Below, piece by piece: positions 47,001-57,292 of a stretch of 64,000 nucleotides of DNA. A program made the translations under genes and the position numbers. This DNA comes from Xiphydria camelus. Lineage: Eukaryota; Arthropoda; Insecta; Hymenoptera; Xiphydriidae. Location: positions 6,148,001 to 6,212,000 of the forward strand of contig OY783195.1 in the NCBI GenBank assembly GCA_963678675.1, in the 5' to 3' direction. The number at the start of each line of letters is the position of its first letter. The stretch's first letter is position 1. A model generated the notes under the pieces. The model was not told where the DNA came from. It saw only the letters and a program-made list of their open reading frames with translations, and made no database searches.

Positions 47001-50000
47001 ACGTTCGTTTCCTTCGTATCATTTGTGGAGGTCGTACACGTATTTTTCAAAAATTGGTCAAGCAGGGAAAAAGTATAAGAAGTGCGTGGGGATGTGAAAT
47101 GTGAGTCTTTTGAAGGGAATGACAACAAAGGGCTGACGTTTAACAGGAAAATCAGGTGTTGTATTACGAAGTGGAGAATTCATATAGGATGTTGTTACTC
47201 ACCAAGCGAGTCCAGTGCATGTGGTAAATTTCCCACACTCAGGAATCCTATCATAACAGGAAAATTGTAATGTTTCACCAGAGCGTAGTAACACTGATAC
47301 CATAAGTGCTCTATGATTACGGCGTCGAAGGTTTGGTTTTTGCGGCTGTAAATTATGGTAATTAATATGTCTATAGTTGCCAAAGGGATTACAAAATTAC
47401 TCTAACACACTACACTTGATTTTTGTAGGTAGCAATTATTATTACCGAATTAATTCTTGAACGGCCCGACTAGACAATTGTTCCTCGCATAGTTCATTGG
47501 CTTCTATCATCTTCAATCGTGCGAGAGTGTACGCTCCCAAATGTCTGCAATTGAATTATTATTTATTCCTAAAAATGTGTATCAACAAATTTAAAAAATT
47601 CTAATTCATTTGCTATTCTAATAAATTTACAATAATTTACCTCAATTTGGTGCAATCCTCTGTGCGATACGTAAACGAGACGTCGATATCTTCGTAATTT
47701 TCAACGGGTTTCTGACAATGTACAATAAAATCTTGCATGAATTCATTCTAGAGTTGATTAGACTCCGAAAGGGAAAGGGAAAAGGAGAAAATAGGAAGGG
47801 GTGAAAGCTGCAAGTTCACGGAAGGGGATAATTCCAGAAGGGGTATTAACTGACGAGCAGATTTGCGTGTAAACAGCAAGCGAAGTCAAAGTTAAACAAC
47901 TTACCACCATGCAAATCGCGCGGATTAACATTATGAATTAGAGGTTTTCTGCGTAAAACTATAAAAAAAAAGAACACATTCAGAAAGAGATATTCCCGCG
48001 TACGCGCGTACCGCACGAATATGCAATAATTATTCGCGGTTCAGCGTGCCGTATGATAACGACTTTTTCAGTCCTACTTCGGAATAGAATATTTTTATTA
48101 CTTGACGATCATGACCGAGATGTGTTTATAATGAGGACGTAAATTTTTGGCAAAGGTTTTAAAACAATTCGCGTAGATAAAATCGTAATAAAATTTCAAA
48201 GCCTACAGTGTTATTAATGTTATTATAGTGAACGCGCGAAGAAGAACATTTGTTATGTTTCTTCATTCACGTTTTTTATTTGACAAACTACTTTCGAAAG
48301 GAGAAAAAGTTCGAGGAGGAGTGCGAAGGAAAATGGAGTCGAAAGGCGAGCTATTTGAAATATCGTTCAAAGTTTCTCGCGGCAATCAGAATATTATTGA
48401 ATTATTAAAACGCTTTTACGAGCCGAGTTTGAGTTGTCCCGCCCTCGATTTCGCCCACTCGGGAGAAGCGTTACGAACGTTGGGAACAAAATGTGTTTCG
48501 TTCGCCGCTTTCGTGATTCCGCCCGGGCTAAGATTTGATCGGCACCGAAGAATTCCTCCATAAATTGCAACCCTCGCGCATATATACGAAATCCCGAGGT
48601 ATTCACGACTCGGCGACGGTCCCATAAATCAGACGTCGGTTCGACGATTCGGTGTATAATATATATATATATATATATATCGTCCATATTTTATTGTGTA
48701 TATTCCTTGGGAATTATATATCACGTCAAACGCGGGGAATAATTATCCGGCGCGAAAAGAGCTCGGTGATGGACGGTTACTAGAAGGGAAAATAATTAAA
48801 AAGATATTTTTGAAAAGTCCAACTTTCGAAGAAATATATTCGACGGTGCGCTGATGATTTTAATCATGACTATATCCCGCTGACCGTGACTTCTCACTGA
48901 GAAAAATAACTTGGTCGATCTAATCAAACTCCAGGAGATGATGACCAAATCGTTTGGTGAAATATGGATTCTTCATTTGTTTGGTATCTACAGAATATTT
49001 CATTTTCGAGACATTCTGAAATATTTCAATCAATAAATCTGTAAAATGTTATCAGAATATTGAAAGGGTAATATTTCAAATGAAATGTTTTCAGAATATT
49101 TTATTTAAGATTTTCTGCACCGTTTCAATCGAAACATCTCGAGAATATTATCAGAATATCTCTCAAATGTAATGTTTCAAATTAAATATCTCCAGAATAT
49201 TTCATTTGAGACATTCCGCAACATTTTAATCGAAACCTCCAGAATATTGTCAGAATATTTCAAATATAACGCGCGTTTCAAATGAAATCTCTTCTGAATA
49301 TTATACTTAAAACATTCTGTTTAAAACATCTCTGGTATATTATTAGAATTCCTCATTTTTAATATTCTGTTTGAAACATCTCTAGAATATTACTAGAATA
49401 TCTGAAATGAAATATTTCAAATGAGATTTTTGAAATGTTCTGGAGACATTATTTAGACGTTCTGTGCTGTGTGGGTATATACTGAGAAAAATAAATAGGT
49501 TATAATAACAAAACGCACCTAGTTAAACGCGTTTAGTTATTTTAGCCAAAAAAATACTGGTGAGTTGAACCAAATATTTAATTATTCTAATCAAATGTTT
49601 AGTTATTCTATTCAAACGTCTAGTTATTCTAGCCAAAAATGGAATAATTTAACCAAACAGATGTGGAGGATCCATTCATATTTTACCAAAAGGTTTGATC
49701 ATCGTCTTCAGGATTTTGGTTAGATTGACCAAGTAATTTTTCTCAGTGTAGGTCCATATCGTGGAATTTTTTATAGTGTATGCGAGCTTTCACGAAAATT
49801 GAGATAATCGTGATCGAAGACATTGTTGTGGGGTGAAAAGCCGAGAGGAGGGGAAGAATATTCGGAAGAAACGAGGGCAAAACTCTTTGAAATGATGTAT
49901 CCAGAGCTCGTTCGGCAGAGGGGATCTGATTGATCTACGAGAGTAAACGTTCGGAATTTGTTAAAAAGTTCTCAGGCGAGAACTCTCTCTCTCTCTCTTT

Positions 50001-51830
50001 CTCTCTCTCTTGCGCGCGCGCGCGCGCGAGGGTCGAGGAGTCGAAGGGTGACCCATGCATCAACCGGGAAACTTTGGTTTCCGAGATAATTATCCTCGAA
50101 ATTGAGTTTCGTCATTTTTCAGAATACTCCGCGCGAGTTCCCGCGATAAGTTTTCATACTCGCGAACCATATTACCGGTATGGTGTCGCTTCCTCTTCGG
50201 CTACTCTCGTAATCGACGGCGAATGAATAGTGAAACGCACAGCCTGCCCCAATGGTGCTTTATTTCGCATTATATTTGATCCGCGCCGTTTTGTGCATCG
50301 ACCCTTCGATGGTAGGTAATTTTCTGCACGCGCGACCAGCACAGATTTGCATCACGCGGCCAGTGTCCTTTTTATGACACGCGGGAAACAGTGGTCGAAT
50401 CGATTGGAAGGCAGTTTATCAGAATTTTTTCATTGGAGATTTACGCATCCACACGGGAAAAAATGATTTCACCATTTTAACGAAACTAGGTTTTGCTAAG
50501 AATTTATATGCCATCATGTCAAAAATCATGGTAGCCACTCAAATGAAAAATCGGGAAAACCGGGAAATGTTAGGGAATTTGATCGGTCAGCGAAAAGTCA
50601 GAGAAATAATATATCAGGGAATTTTTCGGTGGTCAGAGAATTTTTAATAGATCTAGAGGGTTTTATGGATTTTTTTCTTCGATTATTTTATGTAAAATTT
50701 ATAGTAACGTCGGTTAAAATTATTATATAACGTTAACCTAATTCTGAACAGTAATAAACTATTGAAATATAAAGAAAATGTATTCGTGCATTTAAAAATT
50801 ATAATTTATGTAAGTACAGCAAACTGCAGGGAATTTATATTGTTTTCACGTACTCATATATAATTCAAATAAACGCTTGCATGATAAATGATAGCTGATA
50901 ACATAGCAACATAGTTTAGGATTATTAAGCATACCTGTATGATAGTGTTGGCATGTCAATTTTATCCCCCACCCGATTATCGTTACAAAATATGAAATAT
51001 TTTTATTAAGACAAACACGTAAGCATTTTTTGTTGTATATACGAACTATATTATTGCAGCATTTTGATTGTTTCTTCACATCTCGCAAGTTAAAAAGTCA
51101 AGGAAAATTAGTGATTTCGATCAGGGAAATCGGAAAAAGTTAGGGAATTTTATGAGCGGAATTGAATAGCCCCCAAAATATATTAATTATCCGTGGCAGC
51201 AAGAGATATAATAGTTGAATAATAGTAAAAATATTTACTGGGATAGCAAATATTTTTACCGAAAAAAATTTCACTGTGATTGCAATTACATTTGCTATAA
51301 TCGAACATATATTTTGCCGCCACAGATGATATTTCTGTTATGACAATAAAAAGTTCTCAGCAAAACCTAGTTTTGCCAAGACTGCAAAATATTTTTTTTC
51401 CGTGCTCGGCGAAATATACAGCATTTCGCCTGGTGCGCTGCATTTAACCGCGTTCGAGACTATAAACGCGCGGCTTTTGCACGGCTGATTTTCCCCGCGG
51501 TTTTCAGACGTATTAACCGAGGGACGCGTTATTATCCCACACATAACCGCGGGGAGGGAATATGCTGTATTCTCGGACCATTAGCCTCGAAGCACTCGAG
51601 GGTTCGGAGCATTTATGCACCCCATTATACGTGCCTACCTTTAACGGGATAGTAGATATCACCGTGACACGATGACCCCGTGCCGCCAATGCTTTCATCA
51701 GCGCTTGGAACGGCTTCTGATGGCTGTAGCTGCTGCTCGGACAGATTCCCAAAATATTGAAGCTGCGAGACGCGCACGAGTTCGCGACCCAGACGCAGAT
51801 GAGAAGTGGGATCGGTATTAATCGAGACAT
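40646..51830 (-). CDS. UGT: UDP-glycosyltransferase, complete, 8 exons (545 aa)
   Basis: Eight minus-strand exons join in frame to 545 codons plus stop. The protein starts with a cleavable signal peptide (MSRLIPIPLLICVWVANSCA). ICPSSSYSHQKPFQ follows, where the His is the expected catalytic base. The UGT signature runs from WAPQQAIL through MQGGLQSLQEAVHYRVPV to PFFGDQ, whose final D-Q contacts the sugar of UDP-sugar in this family. Near the C-terminus a 20-plus residue hydrophobic segment (YACALIFIWVLYVIF) anchors it in the ER membrane. The tail ends K-P-K-Y-D, a KxKxx retrieval signal. Insect UGTs conjugate small lipophilic compounds such as plant toxins, pigments and hormones; the substrate here is unknown. 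The usual H-G-G of the signature is Q-G-G, as in a number of insect UGTs. It is a single gene, not a cluster, with introns full of MITEs. Confidence 0.95.
41422..41641 (-). CDS. UGT: UGT exon 7
   Basis: Acceptor ATTGTTCTAG, donor CCAAT|GTAAGT. Holds MQGGLQSLQEAVHYRVPVIA and PFFGDQHFNARKI, the core of the signature. Confidence 0.95.
42497..43005. mobile_element. CCCA-family foldback with ACATCTAC/AGATGTCT interior
   Basis: Left end CCCAAGTAGCAGAAGATATC. An inverted pair of about 140-bp arms (42500-42650 and 42865-43005) shares GACATCTACAA, TGTCTAGAAAA, GTGGTTGAAAT, AGATATAGA and AAGTTGACA. A second, inner hairpin of TCTTCTCGTCCT near 42727 and its complement near 42786 sits at the centre. The right CCCA terminus is missing, cut off where another repeat begins. 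In UGT intron 6. Confidence 0.7.
43005..43140 (-). repeat. CRE-like dispersed repeat, copy 2 (partial)
   Basis: GATGATGTCACC, GTAGAGAGAAACGCATTTATAA, GATATTGAATATGTATGCAG and TTGAATTTATAAATATGAATA correspond to half of the repeat, in reverse orientation to the copies at 37838 and 62115. Confidence 0.7.
43640..44030 (-). repeat. CRE-like dispersed repeat, copy 3, with a nested hairpin
   Basis: Reverse-orientation copy containing ATAAATGCGTCTCTCT, GATGACGTCGCAT, AGAGAAACGCACTTATAA and GATATCGAATATGTATACAG. The TTAA hairpin at 43916-44005 interrupts its end, because TTGAATTT before the hairpin and AAAATATGAACG after it are contiguous in copy 2. Confidence 0.75.
43916..44005. mobile_element. TTAA-flanked hairpin element, 90 bp with target sites
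   Basis: TTAA-CCCTCCGTCGGTCGC and the exact inverted GCGACCGACGGAGGG-TTAA bound the element. TTAA on both sides is the target duplication of piggyBac-type transposition. The interior includes ATCATTTTGAT. Confidence 0.85.
44043..44262 (-). CDS. UGT: UGT exon 6
   Basis: Acceptor ATTCGTTGCAG, donor CTTGG|GTAATT. Starts EIKDFLDNAEKGAVYFSLGS and ends VKFVKWAPQQAIL, entering the UDP-binding signature. A TTAA-flanked hairpin lies 38 bp beyond its donor. Confidence 0.95.
45735..46116. mobile_element. TIR element with ACGTAAAAAAAG-AGTATGGCTA ends
   Basis: CACGTAAAAAAAGAGTATGG at the left pairs with the complement of the right end, CGCGTAAAAAAAAGTATGG. A second inverted pair, ATGGCTACGGATCG, lies inside. 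Both sides (45590-45734 and 46117-46190) are rich in TTCACTGAAA-type words and may be an older host element. In UGT intron 5. Confidence 0.6.
46294..46607 (-). CDS. UGT: UGT exon 5
   Basis: Acceptor CAACTCCCAG, donor CCGAAG|GTGAAA. Contains NPDDAVLNPDMGYPFTDRMT and the interdomain stretch ending in EVHSLQIGGDPGALPK, the conserved linker before the sugar-nucleotide domain. Confidence 0.95.
47203..47345 (-). CDS. UGT: UGT exon 4
   Basis: Acceptor AATTTACAG, donor GCTTG|GTGAGT. Contains FDAVIIEHLWYQCYYALVKH, where the Asp is at the position that pairs with the catalytic His. Confidence 0.92.
47446..47544 (-). CDS. UGT: UGT exon 3
   Basis: Acceptor CAATTGCAG, donor ATTCG|GTAATA. Helical HLGAYTLARLKMIEANELCE and EEQLSSRAVQELIR, the acceptor-domain helix region. 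Confidence 0.9.
47641..47711 (-). CDS. UGT: UGT exon 2
   Basis: Acceptor CATTGTCAG, donor TTGAG|GTAAAT. Encodes KPVENYEDIDVSFTYRTEDC, the conserved segment after the second beta strand. Confidence 0.92.
48659..48680. repeat. (AT)11 microsatellite
   Basis: An uninterrupted AT run in UGT intron 1. Confidence 0.95.
48895..49748. mobile_element. TIR element, 854 bp, with CACTGAGAAAAAT ends and a probable nested insertion
   Basis: About 95-bp terminal arms match when inverted: CACTGAGAAAAATAACTTGG, then GATGATGACCAAA and a TTTGTTTGGT end. The middle (about 48976-49475) is made of reiterated AGAATATTTCA-type words. It ends in a block whose complement reads CCCACACAGCACAGAACG, so a CCCA-family element appears to be inserted. 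The right third has TTTAGTTATTCTA repeated about every 21 bp. Confidence 0.72.
49983..50028. repeat. Compound (CT)n-(GC)n microsatellite
   Basis: A (CT)n run with one imperfection followed directly by nine alternating GC steps. Confidence 0.95.
50527..51175 (+). mobile_element. hAT-like non-autonomous element, copy C (about 649 bp)
   Basis: Same family and orientation as 4177-4792: left end CATGGTAGCCACTCAAATG, right end GAATTGAATAGCCCCC, matching interior landmarks (AATAAACGCTTGC, GATAGCTGATAACATAGCAAC). In UGT intron 1, about 460 bp from exon 1. Confidence 0.72.
51639..51830 (-). CDS. UGT: UGT exon 1: signal peptide and catalytic His region
   Basis: ATG at 51830, 64 whole codons, donor TTAAAG|GTAGGC. 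Ends in the strand RGHRVTVISTIPLK typical of the UGT N-terminal Rossmann fold. Confidence 0.95.
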
Positions 51831-52529
51831 CGTATTCGATGATTTAATTGGGTCGCCGAGATTAACGAGGTGAAAATATTGGAGAGTTCGAATTGCGAGT
51901 ATTTACGCGTCGCGGGAGTGGATGCAATTTATGAAATAATCGCGCACATGGCGTATTGAAAATTCGTTATGACGTCGTTTAGCGAACGAACTTCAATGGG
52001 ATTCGAGAAATGATGAGCCCGGCAGTTCTCGTCACCGCGGCCCGTAACTCTGTACTGTTCTCTCCTCCTCAATCGGAAAATATTCCCGGTTATAATAATT
52101 GAGATACAACGACGGTCCCCCACCACCCTCCGCCGCTTCAGTTGTATGACTGCAGAAGACATCGACGAGGTTTCAAAGGCGGCATTCATCCGCACTCAAT
52201 TTCCACGTATTTCAAGGAATTATCTCTCGACGAGATGAACCGAGCGCGGAATAGGAAACAATCGCGTGTTTGTCTCGACGTAACGAAATTTCGTGAAAAT
52301 TAACTGATGAGATATTTGTTCGGCGTTGACCGGTTTTCGTCGACCGATAAGAGCTTAGACGTACCTCTATATTCTAATCTATGTTTTTTATTTAACAGAT
52401 CCAGAATTATATAGTTCGAGAAGGCCCCTGAAGAACGCGGAGGTTTTTTGAAGGGATTGGATGGATATGTGGGGCGAAGCAGATGACTTCTAAGAAGAGG
52501 CCGCCGTAAGACCCACCGGTCTCCTAGAG
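51831..52529. other. UGT upstream region
   Basis: Holds the UGT promoter by position. I do not see a convincing TATA box or other element that could be named. Confidence 0.4.
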
Positions 52530-52638
52530 TAGGCCTATTTTGCAATTAATCGACAGACCGTTTTCCACAATTCGTAATAGACGCGATTAATAGCTAAATT
52601 GAAACTTGTGGTCGAACGATTATTGCGGAATAGGCCTA
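52530..52638. mobile_element. Short foldback, TAGGCCTATT ends
   Basis: TAGGCCTATTTTGCAATTAA at the left is mirrored by the complement of the right end, TAGGCCTATTCCGCAATAA. About 109 bp in total. Confidence 0.6.
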
Positions 52639-53156
52639 TGTGGAGGGATCTCCGGGGGCTGTGCGAGAAGATATTCAGTAAGCAGCCATCGCCTCGACGG
52701 AGGGATGAACGCAGAGGGGTTTGAATGTTTTTCGATCCCTCGAGGCCCCATCATGTCGCAGAACGATTGGTTCGAACCGGCACGGGGTCTGGTTGTATTT
52801 TTCTTCCTTTTGACAATGTGCACGGGTGATCACGAGTCGACGCCTTCACCGCTTCGACTCGTGATTCTCTCTTTGTGTTTATTTTCAAGTCTAGACTCTC
52901 ATCGCTTGCTTTGCATTTCAATAAATTCCTTCTAGATCTCGCGTTATTAGTCTCGAAGTCGGATGATCCTCCGATTTCACTGGTCAATACTTTTTACCCG
53001 CTACGTTCTCAAAGTAGTTTATTCAATTGAGTTTTATTCAAGAGTGATGAGAGATTTCGCGACAGTTCGTTCTCCGCGTCGAAGCGAATGTTTGATGCAG
53101 GTTTTCAACATTTTAGTGGTTTTCCCTTCTACGCTGAGAACGCCTTAGGCTTTTAC

Positions 53157-53373
53157 AAGTCGATCGAGTACTTGGTCTTTTTCAAGTTAATCGAGTTCTT
53201 GGTCTTTTTCAAATTAGTCGAATCCTTAGTCTCTTTTCAATTAGTCGAGTACTTAATTTTTTGTGAGTCAGTAGAGCCCTTGGCTTTTTTTTCAAGTCAT
53301 TCGAGTTCCTAGTAATTTTTAAATCAGTCGAGTCCTTGGTCTTTTTCAAATCAATCGACTCCTTAGTCCGTTT
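53157..53373. repeat. 27-bp minisatellite, about eight copies
   Basis: The degenerate unit AAGTnnATCGAGTnCTTGGT plus CTTTTTC repeats eight times, mostly at exactly 27 bp. Because 27 is divisible by three it stays open in frame and gives spurious repetitive ORFs on both strands. No host gene is recognised. Confidence 0.85.
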
Positions 53374-56300
53374 AGATAAATAACCATAGGCATGGTGAAT
53401 TTTTTCAGCTTCGCACGGTAAGTGCATAATTACTCAGGTGTGTTTTAGAGTGCGCGAGATGAAGCTCCGGTGACGGATGCATCCCGGGACGTTATCCCTA
53501 GTGTAGGCCCTTGCACCGGGGCGGAGTGCATCGAAATCGTGGGGTGTATGCATCGGGGAATGTGTGGCTGTATTTTTTAGATACAGTTAGGGAGGTAGGC
53601 TAGTCTTTCTGAGTGAATGTGTGTCTAGTTTTAAGTAGGCAGGGCGGGTTCGGAAGTTCCTTTGCGGAATTACGCGAAAGTTCTCTCGAGTCTGGTATCG
53701 GAACACCAGCGCCCGCGGTTCTAGACCCGGACGCACGCGAAAATGAAGTACTTAAGACATCGAAGTGCATGAAGAGTGCAGCAGTGAAAGTGCGAGGGCT
53801 CGAAAATTCACAATAAATGTGCACAGACGTTTTCGGACTGCGATTCTGTGAATCGGAGGCCGTCGTTTGAGCTATAGTCACATATTTAGCTCGCGAGTGA
53901 ATTTGCAAGAAATTCCATTCCTCGGTCCTGATGATCCTCTACGAATTTGCTTATATCAAAGATGTGTTAAAGCGATTCGAAACCTCACACGGATGAATGG
54001 AAATTTCCATCTCATTTTGATCGACATTGATTTGATCGAATGACATGGAAAAGCTACGCCATTCATTTGAATGAGGTTCTAGTCGATAGGGTTTTTTTTT
54101 CGTTGATAGGGAATTTTCGAGCCTCAGAATATAATCTTCTGGTCATCGGGAGCTTTGCTCGAAGAGGCGATTCGCTGAAGAGGATAATTGGCTTTGTTCT
54201 TCATGTATTTATTATGTTTTAACCGTGCACATTGTCATTCATACGTCATTTTTTATATGTATTATGTATACAGGGATCTCACGTTTCAATTTTTATTTGT
54301 TCTAATATATACTGTTCGATTATGTCTCAACATTTCCATCAATGCTGAGCTTTTCATGTAATTGATTTCTTCACATTCATTTCATTTACACACGTACGTA
54401 TGATTTCACGAGAACACAAATAATTAATTGTACGTGAGGTTCTTGTTTGTATTCCAAACAGAAATTTTCGTATCCGGTGGAAACTCGATCGAATTTATTA
54501 ATTGCCTTCAGCTATTATGTATTAAATTTAATATGATAGACTCTTATTAACGTATTTTTACTTTTTTTTTGTTATAATGTGATGGTAGATAATTGAGAAG
54601 TACGTATGCAGAAGTACGAAAACTATAAGTCGGATATAAGGTGGTCTTCTGATTATTTTTAAATGCTTCCATTTTCCACAAAATCTTCTGTCATACAACT
54701 GAAGGTTTTCTTAAAAGTTTAATTTTTTTAAATCAATTGCGTGACCACTCTATCTATAGATATGTATATGATGTCACGGTCCCTTTTTTATTTTGAACTG
54801 GAAACCTGGAAAAGTTAGGCAATTTTACTTTAAAATTCCACTATAAGCTCCTTTTATGCTGCAACTGAGTTCTGCATTAAAATTATTTACAAATATCGGT
54901 CGTTCTAGTTTGGCTACGTATTTCTACGTGAAATTAAAAGATTCACTAGGGAACGTTTCCTCGATGATGCTAGCTCATCGAGAAACGTTCGTGGCTCGCG
55001 TTATCACTACACTTTCGACTCAATATTTTTGCTACAGTGTTTCAGAGTAGGACCTTATTTTCAGCGAAATAAATCAAGGATTCATTGAAGAAAAATTGAC
55101 GATGATGAATTTATATTTAATTGGGCAATGATGACCATGATGGATTCTATACTCGATGTCTATATGGTTGTTCGTAAAATTTGCCCCATCGTCTTGCCAT
55201 AAAAAAAGCAGCATTAAGAGGTAAATTTGCCTTTCTAGATTTTCATTCTATTTTATATTATGAATAGATGAATATATACGTATAGTTGAACTTTCCATTT
55301 TGGATTTATTAAAATAAGTATATTACACATTTTTACAGAGAAATGAGTAAATCGAAGAAGATGTATTATTTTTTATGAATTGTGTGAGCTACGATGTTTA
55401 TATTTGAGATGATGTACCAATAGATCATGATTTAATAAGTTCAATGGAATCTAATCTTGATATCCATGTGATTGCTCCGTAGAAACTGCTCCACCGTTTT
55501 ATCACAAAGTCTTATCACATGTCAAATTCATATTTTCAATCTATCGTTATACATTATATTGCGAATAACCGAACAGAACTGTATCGAAAATGTTCGATTT
55601 CAAATAGAACGGAGAATTTAATTACAGCGATATGCTTGACTTTTTTCATGGTTATTTGAAATTCTATCCGAGAGTCGAGACTAACGTACATTTTATACTC
55701 GTGCTTTCGAGAATAAACGTATAATATCCAGTTCCCACCGTATTTATCAGCGAGAGAATAAGAGTAACTAGTTTTTCAAAGAGCTTCCACGAGCAGTGGC
55801 TGCGAGCCGGGAATTAATTGAGTTTCCTCCGAACGAAGCCGCCGGCACATTCATTTTTCGGAATGAAGGAATGCCGGGGGAAATATTATTTTGCTAATTT
55901 CACGCCACGTACACGCGAAACGTAATCATTTCACTCAACTCGGTTCGAGTCACGCAACAAGAGAAATTGTATCCATTCGGAGTAATTTTTTTTATTTCTT
56001 AATAAAAATTTTATTAACTCATACACGATGCAATCGTCATGACTTTGTCGAATACAGAGACAGACTGAACAGTTGGTCGAAACCTATTTTAAATAAGCCG
56101 AGGCTAATTTTCGTTTTAACAGGTACAAAATTGATTTCTAGAATTCCATAGATTTATTGCACGTAATTATCATATTTTTACAGATTTATATAATAGCAAA
56201 GAAAAAATACTTCATGCTGCTCACATATTTGTTTAAAGGATCCGACTGAAAACTATTACAGCTAAATAAATTGGAACAAATTTTATTTTTATCCTAAAAA

Positions 56301-56880
56301 TTTCCAACTCACACTATTTTCTGATTAAGTTTTTCAAATTGGAATAAATCGTTCCCGACGAAAAATTAGTCAGAATAAAAATAATTTTTACAATATTTTT
56401 TATAGCATTACCTATTCAATTCTGCATGAATTGTTATAGTTCATCAAAGCGATATTCTTCAGATTTTTATATTTACTAGGAATTCATTCTCATTGAATTT
56501 GGCCTGCTCAAGTGCATTTGCGTTCACATTTAGCTATATTCCAATTGATTCCAATTGATTCAATGAAATACGATAATACCGATTCATTCTGATTGGGACT
56601 GAATCGGAATAGTCATATTCAATCTGATATGCTCTAAATACGTTTTGTGGCGACTAATATTTTCCGATTAAATCCCATTTTAAACAGGAGTTGGAATTTT
56701 CCGATACAAACCAATCGATATTTCCCAAACATGAAATAGGTTCAAATAGGGAAATACCAGGGCAAAAATTGAATTTAAACCAGTTGAAAAAGTGAATAGG
56801 TTTTGATCTGATTTAATATGTCTTCACTTCATGCCATCCAATTGTCAAGTCTTGAAACTTACTCAAATTGACAGTTTAAT
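53374..56880. other. Intergenic, no gene recognised
   Basis: 53400-53910 is moderately GC-rich, with an AATAAA at 53812. The rest is AT-rich. A short AACTGGAAACCTGGAAAAGTTAG stretch at 54796 resembles the hAT-like family. No splice-supported exon was found. Confidence 0.45.
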
Positions 56881-56928
56881 CACACGGAGAGAAGAGTGCA
56901 TTAATCTCTATTATACTAGTTAATGGAT

Positions 56929-57287
56929 TTGACATTTTGGGGAAAGTATTGCGTTCATTGCTTTACTGCATGACAACAGTTGACCTACCACATGAGGCTA
57001 AACTTACTCGCCAAGAAAAAAACTATTATCACTATTATCTCATTATTTATTAACTTTTGGCTTATATTTGTATATAATACTTTTTTGAATATCATATTTT
57101 TTCTATAATAAAGTCTTATATCGTTGTAGGCCAAAAGTTCATAAATAATGAGATTATAATAATTGAAGTTTCTTTTCTGGCAAGTAAGTTCAGCCTCACG
57201 TGGTACATCTATTAAACTTCGCTAAACGTATGCCAATTGTTGTCACAGAGTAAAGCAATGAACACAATACCTTCCCCAAAATGTCAA
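56929..57287. mobile_element. MITE with about 155-bp TIRs
   Basis: TTGACATTTTGGGGAAAGTA and the inverted right end share about 155 bp, including TTCATTGCTTTACT, TGAGGCTAAACTTACT and ATCTCATTATTTAT blocks. Confidence 0.78.
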
Positions 57288-57292
57288 ATCTA

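Noticed and set aside
53088..53427. Repetitive ORFs on both strands over the minisatellite
   Set aside because: A 27-bp unit without stops keeps any frame open; no promoter, splice site or signal sequence was found.
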